A DNA stretch of 64,000 nucleotides, taken from contig JAEVLN010000032.1 in NCBI GenBank assembly GCA_018350325.1, forward strand, positions 310,001-374,000. Direction: 5' to 3'. The position numbers and the translations under genes are program-made. The number at the start of each line of letters is the position of its first letter. Within the stretch, counting starts at the first letter, position 1. The notes beneath the pieces were generated by a model, which saw only the letters and a program-made list of their open reading frames with translations, was not told the origin of the DNA and did no database searches. This document shows, piece by piece, positions 54,677 through 64,000 of this stretch. This DNA comes from Globodera rostochiensis. Taxonomy: Eukaryota; Nematoda; Chromadorea; Rhabditida; Heteroderidae.

Positions 54677-57600
54677 TCACAAAATGGCGCAACATCGACA
54701 AATTCCTCGACGTACCGGCGCAGGTTGCGGCGGAGGTGTGGCGGGCGCAAAATACGCATGAACTTCAACTTCGGGCCGCGCTTGCTAAAAATTTTTATTT
54801 TTATAAATTAATTAAATTTCTATTTTCTGAAAAATAAATAAAAGTGACAAAATATCACCCGCCGGACAAAATATCACCTAAAATAAAAATTATCTAGCAG
54901 ACCAAGATGCCAAATTTGCATTGTCCGGATGACTTTTTGTCTATTTTGAGATTTTGTATGTGACATTTTGTCAGATGACATCTTAAGCGAGTGGCATTTG
55001 CCTTTGTTAAAAAATTAGAATACAAAATAATCAAAAAGCTAAAAATAAAAAATGTAAATATTTTTTATTATTTAAGTTTATAGACGTAGTTAGAGGCCTT
55101 AAAAAATATATTTAGATTTTATAAATATGAAAAAACCATTTTTTTGTTTACTTTGAATTTTTTGATGGCATCTTTGGTGATCATTTGACAATCGTAGAGG
55201 TCAACCCGTTCCAGAACCTTCAGATGCTTCATCGATTCCAACGCCAGATCAGTGATATTTGGACAATTGTCCAGCTCGAGCACTTGCAAGCGCTCTCGAT
55301 GGGCCACTTAAGCGCAATTTTTTTACAATAAAATTAAAATAATTTTTTTTTCAATATAATTTAAATAAAAATAAAAACGGTAACAATGTATTCAATAAAT
55401 TTTCAATATTTATTTTAAATTGTGTTAAAAGACAAAAATTTAAAGTTAATAAAATCAACAATAAATTTTTAAAATTTCTTAACATTAAAAATTCTTGTTG
55501 ATATTTATTTAATAAAGTTATTCAATAAAAAAAATATTAATTTAAAAAGAAATAAAGGTAAATTTAAAAATATAAAAACAAAACAAATTGAAAATTAATA
55601 AAAAAATAAACTAAACACCGCATAAATCGGCTAAACCGTTGTCCGTCAAATTTTCACAATGCGACAGGGAAAGACTGTACAAATTAGGGCACCCGTTGTT
55701 GAAATTTGACAGAGTCGAATCTTAATAAAAAATATTAAAATAAATAAAAATAAATAAATATTAACCAGTGATCAGAAGACACTCTTCAAGATCCATTCTC
55801 TCAAGTTCGTGACAATTTTTTGCCAATTGCACAAAGCCTGAATCCGTTAAATTTGCACATCCGGCCAACTCGAGGTCTCTGAAACCACAAAAATTTAAGT
55901 AACATTACAAATATTTTACTTTAGAAAAAAATTAATTAAAAATGTAATTATTGAATAAAACAAAATTCGAAAAAATAGAAAACAAAATTTAAAAGCAAGA
56001 TAAAAAATCAAAATGATTTATAAAAATAATAACATTAAATTAAAAAATTGAAGAAAATAATTGAACATTCAAAATAAAAAAATTTGAATAAATATATGAA
56101 AATAATATATTCTAATCAAATCAAATTCACATAAACCGCAATAAAATAGAAAAAAAATTTAAAAACCAAATTGAATATCTATTAAAATAATTTTAGAATA
56201 AATCACTTTTTTTAAATAAAGAATTAGAGAAAAATAAAAATAATTCATTCTAAAGTTAAAATCAATTTCACATTTACCGCAATTTCGGACATCCATGTGA
56301 TATTGAAACGATTGCCTGATCAGTGATTTCCTTACAATTGGATAGGGACAAAAATTCCAATTGGTGACAATTTCGTGCAACATCGGCCACCGTTTCATCG
56401 GTAACATTCTTTTAAAAAAATAATAAAATAATTTATTAAATTTTAAATTAAAAAAAAAGTACCGGACACGAAAACAAATTGAGTGCTCGCAATTCCGGCA
56501 TAACTAACTGACCAAAACATTGGGAAGACAACTGAGAAATATGAAAATAAAATAATTTCATAAAATAATATTATAATATAATATATATTTTTTAATGTTA
56601 AAAATTTCACATTATCGAGACCCTTGCAAAACAAAGTGTGCAAATTTGGGCAACTTTTTGCAACATACCTAAAAAATTGGAAATAAGCATATTTTATTTA
56701 AATAAATATTTTAGGCTTTTATTTATTTTTATAACAAAAAGGTCTTTACGCGATGCCTATGTCACTGATCTGCTCACACCAGCTCAAATTTATCTCCTCC
56801 AAACGCTTGCAACCTTCGCTGAAAATTTTAGGGTTAAAATTGAAAAAAAGTAAAAATAATTAACCCAATAAATTTCAATGCAATATCAGTGATCAGTGTG
56901 CAATTTTCAAGATCAATCATCACAATTCGATGACAGTAACGTCCGATGTATTCGCAAGTGCTGGATAGATTTAAATTAATTAAATAAATTATTTAATAAG
57001 AAATAAAAAAAAAGAAAAATAAAGAGAATCAAAAATAATTTTGTGTATTTCAAATAAATTTAGTTGAAAACTATTAAAACAAAAACTCAAAATTAGAAAA
57101 TAATTTTAATAAAGAACTCAACAATTTTAATTGCTCTTTCCTAGGGTTAATTCTTTAGGAAAATACTCTTTTAAACATTATATTTTTAAATTATATAATT
57201 AAGTAAAAAATTCACGAGTCAGTGACGAGTTTGCATTTGGTCAACGTCAGCTGCTCAATGTTGGGGCATTTGGCCGCAAATGAGCGCATTGCGTTGTCCT
57301 GAACATTCTCGCAACCCTTCAATGAAAGCACCTTCAAAAAGCTGCCACAACGTTTCGCCAAGCTTTCCACAACGGTAGTCTGAAATTAAAAAAAAACAAT
57401 TATATTTAATTTATTTTTAAAAATGCCAATTTTGCCTTCACTTCCCGCTGGAATGAGAACAAATCCACGTCCATCCAATTGCTGCCGTCCATGGCCAATT
57501 TGTTCCAGCTCCGACAAACTTGCGCACAACGCCCAAGCGATGTGATGTCCAAATAAGAAAATACTCTTAAAAAAAGAATAATATTAAAAAAAAGAGGAAA

Positions 57601-57990
57601 TTTATTAAATTTTAAATAAATAAAGCATTGACAAAACATGAAAAAAGAATTATAAATTTGCATAAATGCAAAATGTTCAAATTAATAAATTAAAGGCTCT
57701 AAAATGAAATTTAAGAATTTATAAATTTTAAAATTAAAAAATTGGCAAATAGAAGTAAATTCATTTTAATAATCGATAAAAATAAATTGAACATACAGTA
57801 TCCCAGCCTACCGTAGCATCAGTTCGGTGGGCAAAATACGGTTGATCAGCGCAGCGGACGGCATGTGCGGTGAATTATTGCGACGATGCCCGTTTGTCTG
57901 GCTGTGGTGGTGGTGATGAACTCCGTTCTGGGCATTCCCGTTTTGGTGGGACTGTCCGTGGCCCGGCAAAAGTGTGGTGATCAGATACAT
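54677..57990 (-). CDS. F-box/leucine-rich-repeat protein, FBXL2/FBXL20 type
   Basis: Twelve exons: 57990-57812, 57565-57436, 57379-57216, 56960-56865, 56818-56750, 56668-56611, 56531-56463, 56408-56278, 55878-55766, 55720-55619, 55306-55152 and 54784-54677 (457 aa; all phases agree). A His/Asn/Gln-rich N-terminus precedes the F-box (INRILPTELMLRVFSYLDIT, CAQVCRSWNKLAMDGSNW). Leucine-rich repeats of the cysteine-containing type follow (KVLSLKGCENVQDNAMR, HELERMDLEECLLITD, LELDNCPNITDLALESMK), then VEVHAYFAPATPP. The last four residues are CAIL, a CaaX box; mammalian FBXL2 also ends in a CaaX box and is geranylgeranylated. It is a substrate receptor of SCF ubiquitin ligases, probably membrane-tethered. 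The ATG follows directly on a TTTTCAG, so the 5' end may be trans-spliced or an exon may be missing. Intron 2 has a GC donor (57435). Confidence 0.95.
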
Positions 57991-57999
57991 CTGAAAATT

Positions 58000-58540
58000 T
58001 GAAAAATAAATTTATTTTATTAAAGGAAAGTAAGGAATTTAGTCATTTTTTAAACTTTAAAAATTTTTAATTGAATAGTTTTTATGGTTTTGATAAATGC
58101 CCAGATAATAAAAAATATATATTTTATAAAAAAGTGAGTTTCTTTATAAATAATTTAAAATTCAGATAAAATATAAATTGTTTTTTGTTTAATTTATCTA
58201 TAATTAGTTTTTAAATATCAAATATTAAAAAAAACAACTATATTTTGCAGATTACCTACTTATGTGATTAATTAAACTTAAAAAAATTATTTGAATTTGT
58301 TAAGTAAAAATCGAAACAAAAAACTTCCGACTCGTGGGTGAAAAATATGAAAATTAGAATTCCAAAACAATTTGCTTCAATGATAAATGACACTAAACAG
58401 TGAGTGAGTGATAAGAGAATAATTTGATAAAAAAAATTCAATGTTTACAAAAAAAAGAAGTTATTATGACAGTAAATATCCTCTTAAAAATGATTAAATA
58501 ATATAAATTTGTTTCATAATTTAAAACAACAATTTTTACA
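58000..58540. other. AT-rich upstream region of the F-box gene
   Basis: No open frame or repeat of note. Probably a promoter or 5' intron of the F-box gene. Confidence 0.4.
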
Positions 58541-58544
58541 ATCT

Positions 58545-58883
58545 TTACACAAACTTTTCCCGTTTATTTACCCCTTTGTTATTGCGTCGCCAGCGCCACA
58601 ATTTATGGCGATGGCATTTTGTGCCCTCGGGCACAATAGTTGCGGCACCCAACCTTGGCGCAACACGCCACCCAAACGCGTCCGGGCGGCCCGGAAAGTG
58701 CGCGTCCGGTTGATCCGGATTCTCAAAGCGCAAGTCCCACAGTATGCCATCATGGCGTACGGTATGGTCAAAATGCGCAATTGTGTTCATTGAGTAAACG
58801 GTACGCAACAACACGGCATCCGCATCAATATTTTGTGGAGAAGATGAGGAGGAGGAACTGCTGCTACTGGAGGGCAGAAGCAT
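58545..58883 (-). CDS. Candidate GC-rich exon, unknown
   Basis: The minus strand is open for 112 codons from an ATG. It has a poly-Ser run (LLPSSSSSSSSSSS), then a non-repetitive stretch (VLLRTVYSMNTIAHFDHTVR, DGILWDLRFENPDQPDAHFP). GC content is well above the flanks. A donor-like GG|GTAAAT lies near the 3' end (58557). Spliced to the first F-box exon it would meet a stop after two codons, so it would be either a separate gene or a 5' leader with its own ORF. No domain was recognised. Confidence 0.4.
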   Translation of the reverse strand: MLLPSSSSSSSSSSSPQNIDADAVLLRTVYSMNTIAHFDHTVRHDGILWDLRFENPDQPDAHFPGRPDAFGWRVAPRLGAATIVPEGTKCHRHKLWRWRRNNKGVNKREKFV

Positions 58884-58899
58884 TGAAGAATAATGGCTT

Positions 58900-60850
58900 A
58901 TAAAAAATGTTTTTTTAATTTTTAATTGTGCGTTTTTTTTTTAATTTATCCGGAAGTGTTTTGAGGGGACTAAAAATGTCGGGGTTTTGATTTGTCTAAT
59001 GGCATTTGTGATCAGCAGAGCACAAGCAAGCAGAAACTGTGGAGATGTGAATATTAAGAAAAAAAAATCCCAACATTTTTTGCGGCTATTTCAGATTTAA
59101 AAGAGAATGTGGTAGGATTGAAAAGATCCTAATTATTAATCTCCAATTACATATAATCCAAATCTGTGTGAATGATTGGAATGTGTCCTAAATTTTTTTT
59201 AATTTAGAAGAAGTGCCTGAGGGATTAGAAGTTGATGGCAAACATTGGGATTAGGATATCAAAAATGTTTAAATTCCAAAGAAATAGAATTGATTGCCTG
59301 AGGGCACTTAAAAATTCAATTCGTGAATTTCTCCCCCCAAAGGGCTTTAGTTAATTTGACAAATTTCTCCCGCCAAATTGAATTTAAATTTCCAGCAGCT
59401 GAAATGCAAAGATTGCCTGCGGGGGTTTTTTAATTTAAAAATATAATTTTCAAAATGCATTTAATGCCTGAAGGCTAAAAGAGACTTAATTTTTCCGGTT
59501 GCCCGCCCAATTTTCTTCCCCGAAAAAATTCCAACAGTGCGCAACAAACAACAAATGTACTCAATGACACAATAGACGGAATATAAATGAATTGGTGTCG
59601 TCGTCGTCGTTGTCGTGAGAGTATGTTTGTACCCCCCCCCCCCCCCCAATGTTTGCATTTTGGTTGTGCTGAATAATCGGGGGAAAAAGCTTTTTTGTGC
59701 GGGGAGGACGTGACCGGGGAATGTGGCAATAGTCAAGAAAATTTGAGTGACTAATGAATAAGCACGAAGCCATGGAGACGTGCGTGGTGGTGGAGGTGAT
59801 TCAGGACAAGGCTAGGAGGCCCTAAGAGCCTGATTGGAGTCGGGGGGGGGCAATCAGAGAGAGAGAAAGAGAAATGAAACGCAGGGAGATTAATCATTTA
59901 ATGCCAAAGTTATGGTCATGATCAGAAAGAATTGACATTAAAAGCCTGAAAGCAATCGGGGAGAATAAATGATTCGTGGATGATTTCAAAGTATGCTTTG
60001 TCAGAGATTAATTTTATGATCAGAAATTGGAGAATTACATACCTATTATAATCAGAAATTGGGGAATTTATAATCAGAAATCAGGAAATTACTTATTATG
60101 GTCAGAAATCGAGTAATTCTGAACAGAAGTCGAGAACTGATCAGAAATCGAGTAATTCTGATCAAAAGTCGAGAATTACTGCTCAGAAATCACAGAATTT
60201 ACTATATGATCAGAAATCGGGAAATTACTTAATATGGTCCGAAAATTATAATGATTAAAAATCAGGATCAGTTTGTCGGGATCAGTATTTGTACTGGAAA
60301 TGACTGAACCGTTTTGATCCTGAAATGGTTTACTAATCAGAAAGCACCAGCAGTGTGAAACAATCAAAGAGAGATTTTGATTCAAGAGTTGTTCAATATT
60401 GAATGAAAATCATATTTGGGTATGACGATTGTGAGTGCTCAAAAGTACATGTTCGTCCTCTGGTCTGACATAAGTTACTAAATCAATATTTTTTGATCAC
60501 TAAACATAACCGTGATCAGCATTTGCACTGGAAATCATTCATTGTGCCGTAATCGGAGCGAATTGGTCAAAATATGAAGGCTAAACTGCTTGTACAAAGC
60601 AAGCTTTATACACATATTGTACATCTGCTGCTTGTAAAAAAGTGGGGCAAAATGAAGTGGAATTTTTGGGCAAATTTTTTTTTATCGAAAACGACAGATG
60701 GCCAACCCATGGACATTACGACGGACGACACAATATTCACTTCCCGCTGTCATTGCATTTTGGTGTATGTGTTGAAAAAGGGTAGCACGACGGTGCACCG
60801 AAGACAAATCGTATTTTTATCCCCACAAAAACCCAAACATTTATATTAAT
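58900..60850. other. Intergenic region with simple repeats
   Basis: Includes GATTGCCTGAGGG-like words repeated at 59210-59420, a GTCGTCGTCGT run with a 16-nt C tract (59593-59647), a G tract and GAGA block (59842-59876), and a degenerate GATCAGAAATCGAG repeat (60010-60240). At 60574-60849 a 91-codon plus-strand ORF is open but I see no support for it beyond length. Confidence 0.5.
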
Positions 60851-60854
60851 AGTA

Positions 60855-61073
60855 CAGAAATTCCAGATTTTTCATAAATTTACAAGAAATTTTAAAAAAA
60901 ATCAGTCAAACTGAACCCTAAAAAATGTTTTTAATCCTTAAACAATTTAAAATAAACGTTAATACCAATTTTGCAGAAATGCCATCTTTTTCATAAATTT
61001 TACAAGAAATCAAAAAAAATCAGTCAAATTGAATCCTAAAAAATGTTTTCAATCCTTAAAAAGTTTAAAGCTA
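60855..61073. repeat. Tandem duplication, about 120-bp unit
   Basis: Two direct copies share TTTTTCATAAATTT(T)ACAAGAAAT, AAAAATCAGTCAAA, TGAA(C/T)CCTAAAAAATGTTTT and AATCCTTAAA. The second copy provides the ATG of the small ORF at 61043, and the first carries a matching ATG that soon hits a stop. Confidence 0.85.
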
Positions 61074-61409
61074 TTATAAACCAACAATCTAAAAGTGGAA
61101 ATCCAAATTTAGATTTTCACATTGTTTTGTCTGAAGGACAACATTTTTACAAGATCCATTTTTTTGTCCCATTTTCCCGCCTTTACAACATTTTGGATTC
61201 GGACGGACACATTCGCGCCAGTAAAAGAAAGAAAGTACGTATGTATAAAAACAAGTTGGGGAAAATCCATTAGTGTAATTGGAGATCCTGAAAGTGAAGT
61301 CAAGCAGACATTGTGCTTTGCAAAAAGTGCGCGTATTCCATTAACACAAAAAAAATTTGGTTCAATCCGCGCACAATTCGCCCTAAAAGCACAAAAAAAA
61401 ATTCGGTAG
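61043..61409 (+). pseudogene. Small ORF broken by a frameshift at a GAAA repeat
   Basis: From an ATG at 61043 the frame reads coding-like (NPNLDFHIVLSEGQHFYKIH, FFVPFSRLYNILDSDGHIRA). At the AAAGAAAGAAAG run near 61225 the coding character switches to another frame (KSISVIGDPESEVKQTLCFA, then LTQKKFGSIRAQFALKAQKK) ending at TAG 61409. A GTACGT donor lies exactly at the switch, but the only following AG would give a 24-nt intron. A repeat-length change in GAAA is the simplest reading. No family was recognised. Confidence 0.45.
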
Positions 61410-61975
61410 AATCATATGGAATCATAAGGAAAGTGTTCATAAATTTATGTACATAATTTTTACAAAAAAATCCGGAAAAATCATGAAACTTAAGGAAATT
61501 TGGACAAACCAGACTTTTTAAATAAGCATCTGAATTACGATTACAAAGTCACCAAATGCGGACAAGAGAATTTTCCGGGTTTCCGTTCAAACAAAACTAT
61601 TTTCAGGGTTTAGACACCAGGACGCTCGCTGGACGTGATCACGGACCACGCCAAATCGGGGGTCGTGATCATGGATCGCGGGTCACGGTTTTTTTCTCCC
61701 CCATGATCAAGGATTTTTTTCTGATCACTTCAAGACCTGTTAGACACCCTACCCTTCCATGCTTTAAGCCCTCAGTGATTGGAGCATAGTGAATAGAGAG
61801 GATTTCCCTGAATTTGTTTGCTAGAGGAAGAATGGAGGATGACGACGGACGGACGGACGGTGGATATCTGCTGGATATGAGCGAGGTCTGTCTGGACTGA
61901 TCTTTGGTCCGTCGTCCTTTCCCTCCCATCCGCCCGAAAGTCGCGCGGGCGGCGGACAAATTGAGGACAACGTCG
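61410..61975. other. Non-coding stretch with degenerate repeats
   Basis: 61625-61690 is a degenerate GTGATCACGGACCACG / GATCATGGATCGCGGGTC block. No gene was seen. Confidence 0.5.
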
Positions 61976-61979
61976 GAAG

Positions 61980-62310
61980 AGATGAATGGGATGAATGAAG
62001 AAGAATTGGGGATGAATGGAAGAATAATGGAAGATGAAGAATGGAAGAATAATGGAGCGTGGGAAGAGGAAGAGAATGAGGGTGAATGGAAGAATAATGG
62101 AAGATGAAGAATGGAAGAATAATGGAGCGTGGGAAGAGGAAGAGAATGAGGGTGAATGGAAGAATAATGGAAGATAAAGAATGGAAAAAATGGAAGATGA
62201 AGAGTGGAAGAATAATGGATGGGAAGAGGAAGAGAATGAGGATGAAAGGAAGAATATGGGAAATGAAGAATGGAAGAATAATGGAGGAGGGGAAGAGGAA
62301 GATGAATAAA
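61980..62310. repeat. GA-rich minisatellite, 70-bp unit
   Basis: Two perfect 70-bp copies (about 62037-62106 and 62107-62176; GAAGAATGGAAGAATAATGG, AGCGTGGGAAGAGGAAGAGA) are flanked by decayed ones. Open frames up to 260 codons on the minus strand are repeat products, and that frame has no ATG. Confidence 0.9.
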
Positions 62311-62559
62311 TCCGTTCCATCGTTTCGCCCTCCGAATGTCAATGTGTCTAGGGATGGAGTGATGACATAACTGAAGTTGTGTTTTCCGAAAAATGGAAGA
62401 CAATGACGTCATGCTTATCCCCAATTCGTCAGTCGGGTGATCATTACCCACACGCTTTCACTTGGGGGTTAAGCACAAAAACGAGAGCAACCGACCATTT
62501 CGAGGAGATAGGAATTTCTGAACTGGTCAAATTGGAGATGTTTTTTTCAGTGGGTGCCC

Positions 62560-62765
62560 GCCCGCGTCCCCGAATGCCACCATCCACGCGCTTAATTTTC
62601 AGTGGCAGATCCCCGAATTTTACAAAAATCGGGGATGTCCGCCCGCGTCCCCAAATGCCACCATCCCCGCGCTCAATTGTCAGTGGCAGATCCCCGAATT
62701 TTACAAAAATCGGGGATGCCCGCCCGCGTCCCCGAATGCCACCATCCCCGCGCTCAATTCGGGGG
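62560..62765. repeat. 78-bp minisatellite, in-frame unit
   Basis: Nearly three copies of CCCGCGTCCCCGAATGCCAC ... CAGTGGCAGATCCCCGAATT ... AATCGGGGATG. The unit is 26 codons, so a plus-strand ORF (62379-62819, 146 codons) stays open across it (GRSPNFTKIGD repeated). Whether it is translated cannot be judged here. Confidence 0.9.
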
Positions 62766-62829
62766 ACCTTTCACGAACACTCTTCCATGTCAAAGACACA
62801 TACATACCACCCCCAATGAATCCATCTGA

Positions 62830-63590
62830 ATTTGCGCCAAGGTTGAGAGGGGGGGGGCGACCATTAAATTTGGTTAATTTTTGGATGAAATTTGGGTTAA
62901 GAGCGCCGATTGTGCGTCCATTATACAAATTTTTGGGTCAATGTTTGTGAATTTTTAATTTTCTGATTTAAATAATTTAAGTTAAGTTTTTTTTATAATA
63001 AACTTTCAATTCTGTCCTCGTATTTCAATACAATTAAATTAAAGGCTAAAACAATCAACTCATATGCAAAAAACAAAAATAATTTTGTGGTAAAAAAATA
63101 AATCTAACTTATTCCGGTTTTAAATAGTTATTTGAAATTTGCTTGAATTTATTTTGTGATCATAAATTTAAATAAATCAAAAAATAAAATAAAAATTTTT
63201 ATTTTTATTTATGTGATGACATACCGGTTTTAAGTGGTGCATAATGTCCCAATTTGAGCCGAAAAAATTATTTATTGTAATGGAAGCAGTGAGAAGAAAT
63301 AATTGGCGTGACGAAAATTATTTGGAATTAGAGGTCGGATGATCAGATATGTGTATAATAATTATAGGGAAAAAACAAAATTGGTGGTCTGAAATTTTTT
63401 AAATAATTGGTTTAAGAGCCAAACTAAAAAACAAATTATTCCAACATAAATTTATGATATTTACATAAATTAATCATTTTAAATTTTATTAAATATAATT
63501 TAGAGAACTTCTTATAGTAATTGAAAAAAAAATTTGGAATTTTTTTATAAAATTTTAAATTTTTAAAACTGAAAATTTTAGAGATAATAA
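62830..63590. other. AT-rich non-coding stretch
   Basis: No supported gene or repeat apart from short A/T runs. Confidence 0.5.
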
Positions 63591-63592
63591 AA

Positions 63593-63778
63593 ATGCTAAA
63601 GCTTCATAAATTAATGAAAAATTTGGATAATATTTTAGAAGAATCTGAGAAAAATGCACGTTTTTTTGAATGGGAATTCGTATTAAAAGTGCATCGATTT
63701 TTTATTACATACACTCAGAACGAACGGGAAGAATATAAAAGAAAACATAGCAAAAATTCCGTCAATTTCCTTCAGTGA
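63593..63778 (+). CDS. Candidate small ORF, 61 aa
   Basis: ATG to TGA with charged, helical composition (NILEESEKNARFFEWEF, TQNEREEYKRKHSKNSVN). A TTTTAG lies 13 nt before the ATG, so it may be trans-spliced or the end of a longer gene. No family is recognised; the AT-rich setting makes a chance ORF possible. Confidence 0.3.
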   Translation: MLKLHKLMKNLDNILEESEKNARFFEWEFVLKVHRFFITYTQNEREEYKRKHSKNSVNFLQ

Positions 63779-64000
63779 GAGCTCAAAAGTTTTAAAACAA
63801 ATTCAACAAAAGTCAGAAATCTTTACTAAAATATTATAAATAATTGACAAAAAAAAATCATTTATAAAATTTTAATTTATTGATAATAATGAATGTAATT
63901 TTGAAGGCTCTGAGTTTATTTATATGTTTATGCATATTTTTGAATTTTTTAAATTTTTACTACAAAAACTGAAAATATAAAATCGCTTTTTTGTTTCTCA

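Noticed and set aside
58509..58903. Plus-strand ORFs over the GC-rich block
   Set aside because: The minus frame is longer, starts with ATG and has less biased composition; the plus frames are treated as shadows.
61669..62451. 260-codon minus-strand open frame, Ser/Phe/His-rich
   Set aside because: It is the complement of the GA-rich minisatellite, has no ATG at its start, and two other frames are open over the same bases.
1..64000. CRISPR array, bacterial insertion sequence or phage features
   Set aside because: No regular direct repeats with unique spacers, no transposase of bacterial type, and the genes are spliced, so the DNA is eukaryotic.

Overview
The window is eukaryotic nuclear DNA, very AT-rich outside exons. 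Short exons (34 to about 490 nt) are split by small AT-rich introns, and the gene content is animal: astacin protease, MATH-BTB, FBXL2/20, secreted phospholipase A2-like, sterol methyltransferase. A nematode fits best. The signs are short introns, two same-strand genes 141 bp apart (operon-like), a STRM-1-like sterol methyltransferase, and GC-AG introns in about 7 of roughly 67 introns I could place. A high GC-AG fraction has been reported for cyst nematodes, so a tylenchid plant parasite is my inference; the species is not identifiable from this. Gene models were built by hand from reading frame, splice signals and phase agreement between exons.

Layout. 0-0.6 kb: 3' end of a minus-strand gene with a Fic-like motif. 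0.6-13.3 kb: mostly AT-rich non-coding DNA with isolated candidate exons and a decayed partial copy of the downstream aspartate dehydrogenase gene (8.9-9.4 kb). 13.35-17.8 kb, minus strand: sterol methyltransferase followed 141 bp later by an aspartate dehydrogenase domain gene, probably one operon. 18-21.9 kb: repeats, one candidate exon and a possible 5' exon. 21.9-23.8 kb: secreted astacin metalloprotease. 24.9-27.0 kb, minus: MATH-BTB protein. 28.2-32.1 kb: three small secreted or membrane proteins. 33.7-34.6 kb, minus: secreted phospholipase A2-like protein.

35.3-51.9 kb is the most unusual part. It holds four paralogues (A, B, C, D) of a secreted protein family I do not recognise. All have five exons, a signal peptide, four position-conserved cysteines and shared EDIG, HW[ED]/YWE, FC[QK] and CF motifs. 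A and B lie on the minus strand, C and D on the plus strand, so the array diverges from a repeat-rich centre at 42.6-45.6 kb. B alone carries a Met/Gly/Asn repeat insertion. Together with the astacin, the phospholipase and the small secreted proteins, the middle of the window is rich in predicted exported proteins.

51.9-54.6 kb: a nested fold-back repeat cluster and a GC-rich stretch. 54.7-58.0 kb, minus: an F-box/leucine-rich-repeat gene complete to a C-terminal CaaX box. 58.5-64 kb: one GC-rich candidate exon, minisatellites, a frame-broken small ORF and little else. Most conventional features rest on motif and splice-phase agreement, not on transcripts; the uncertain ones are scored low.
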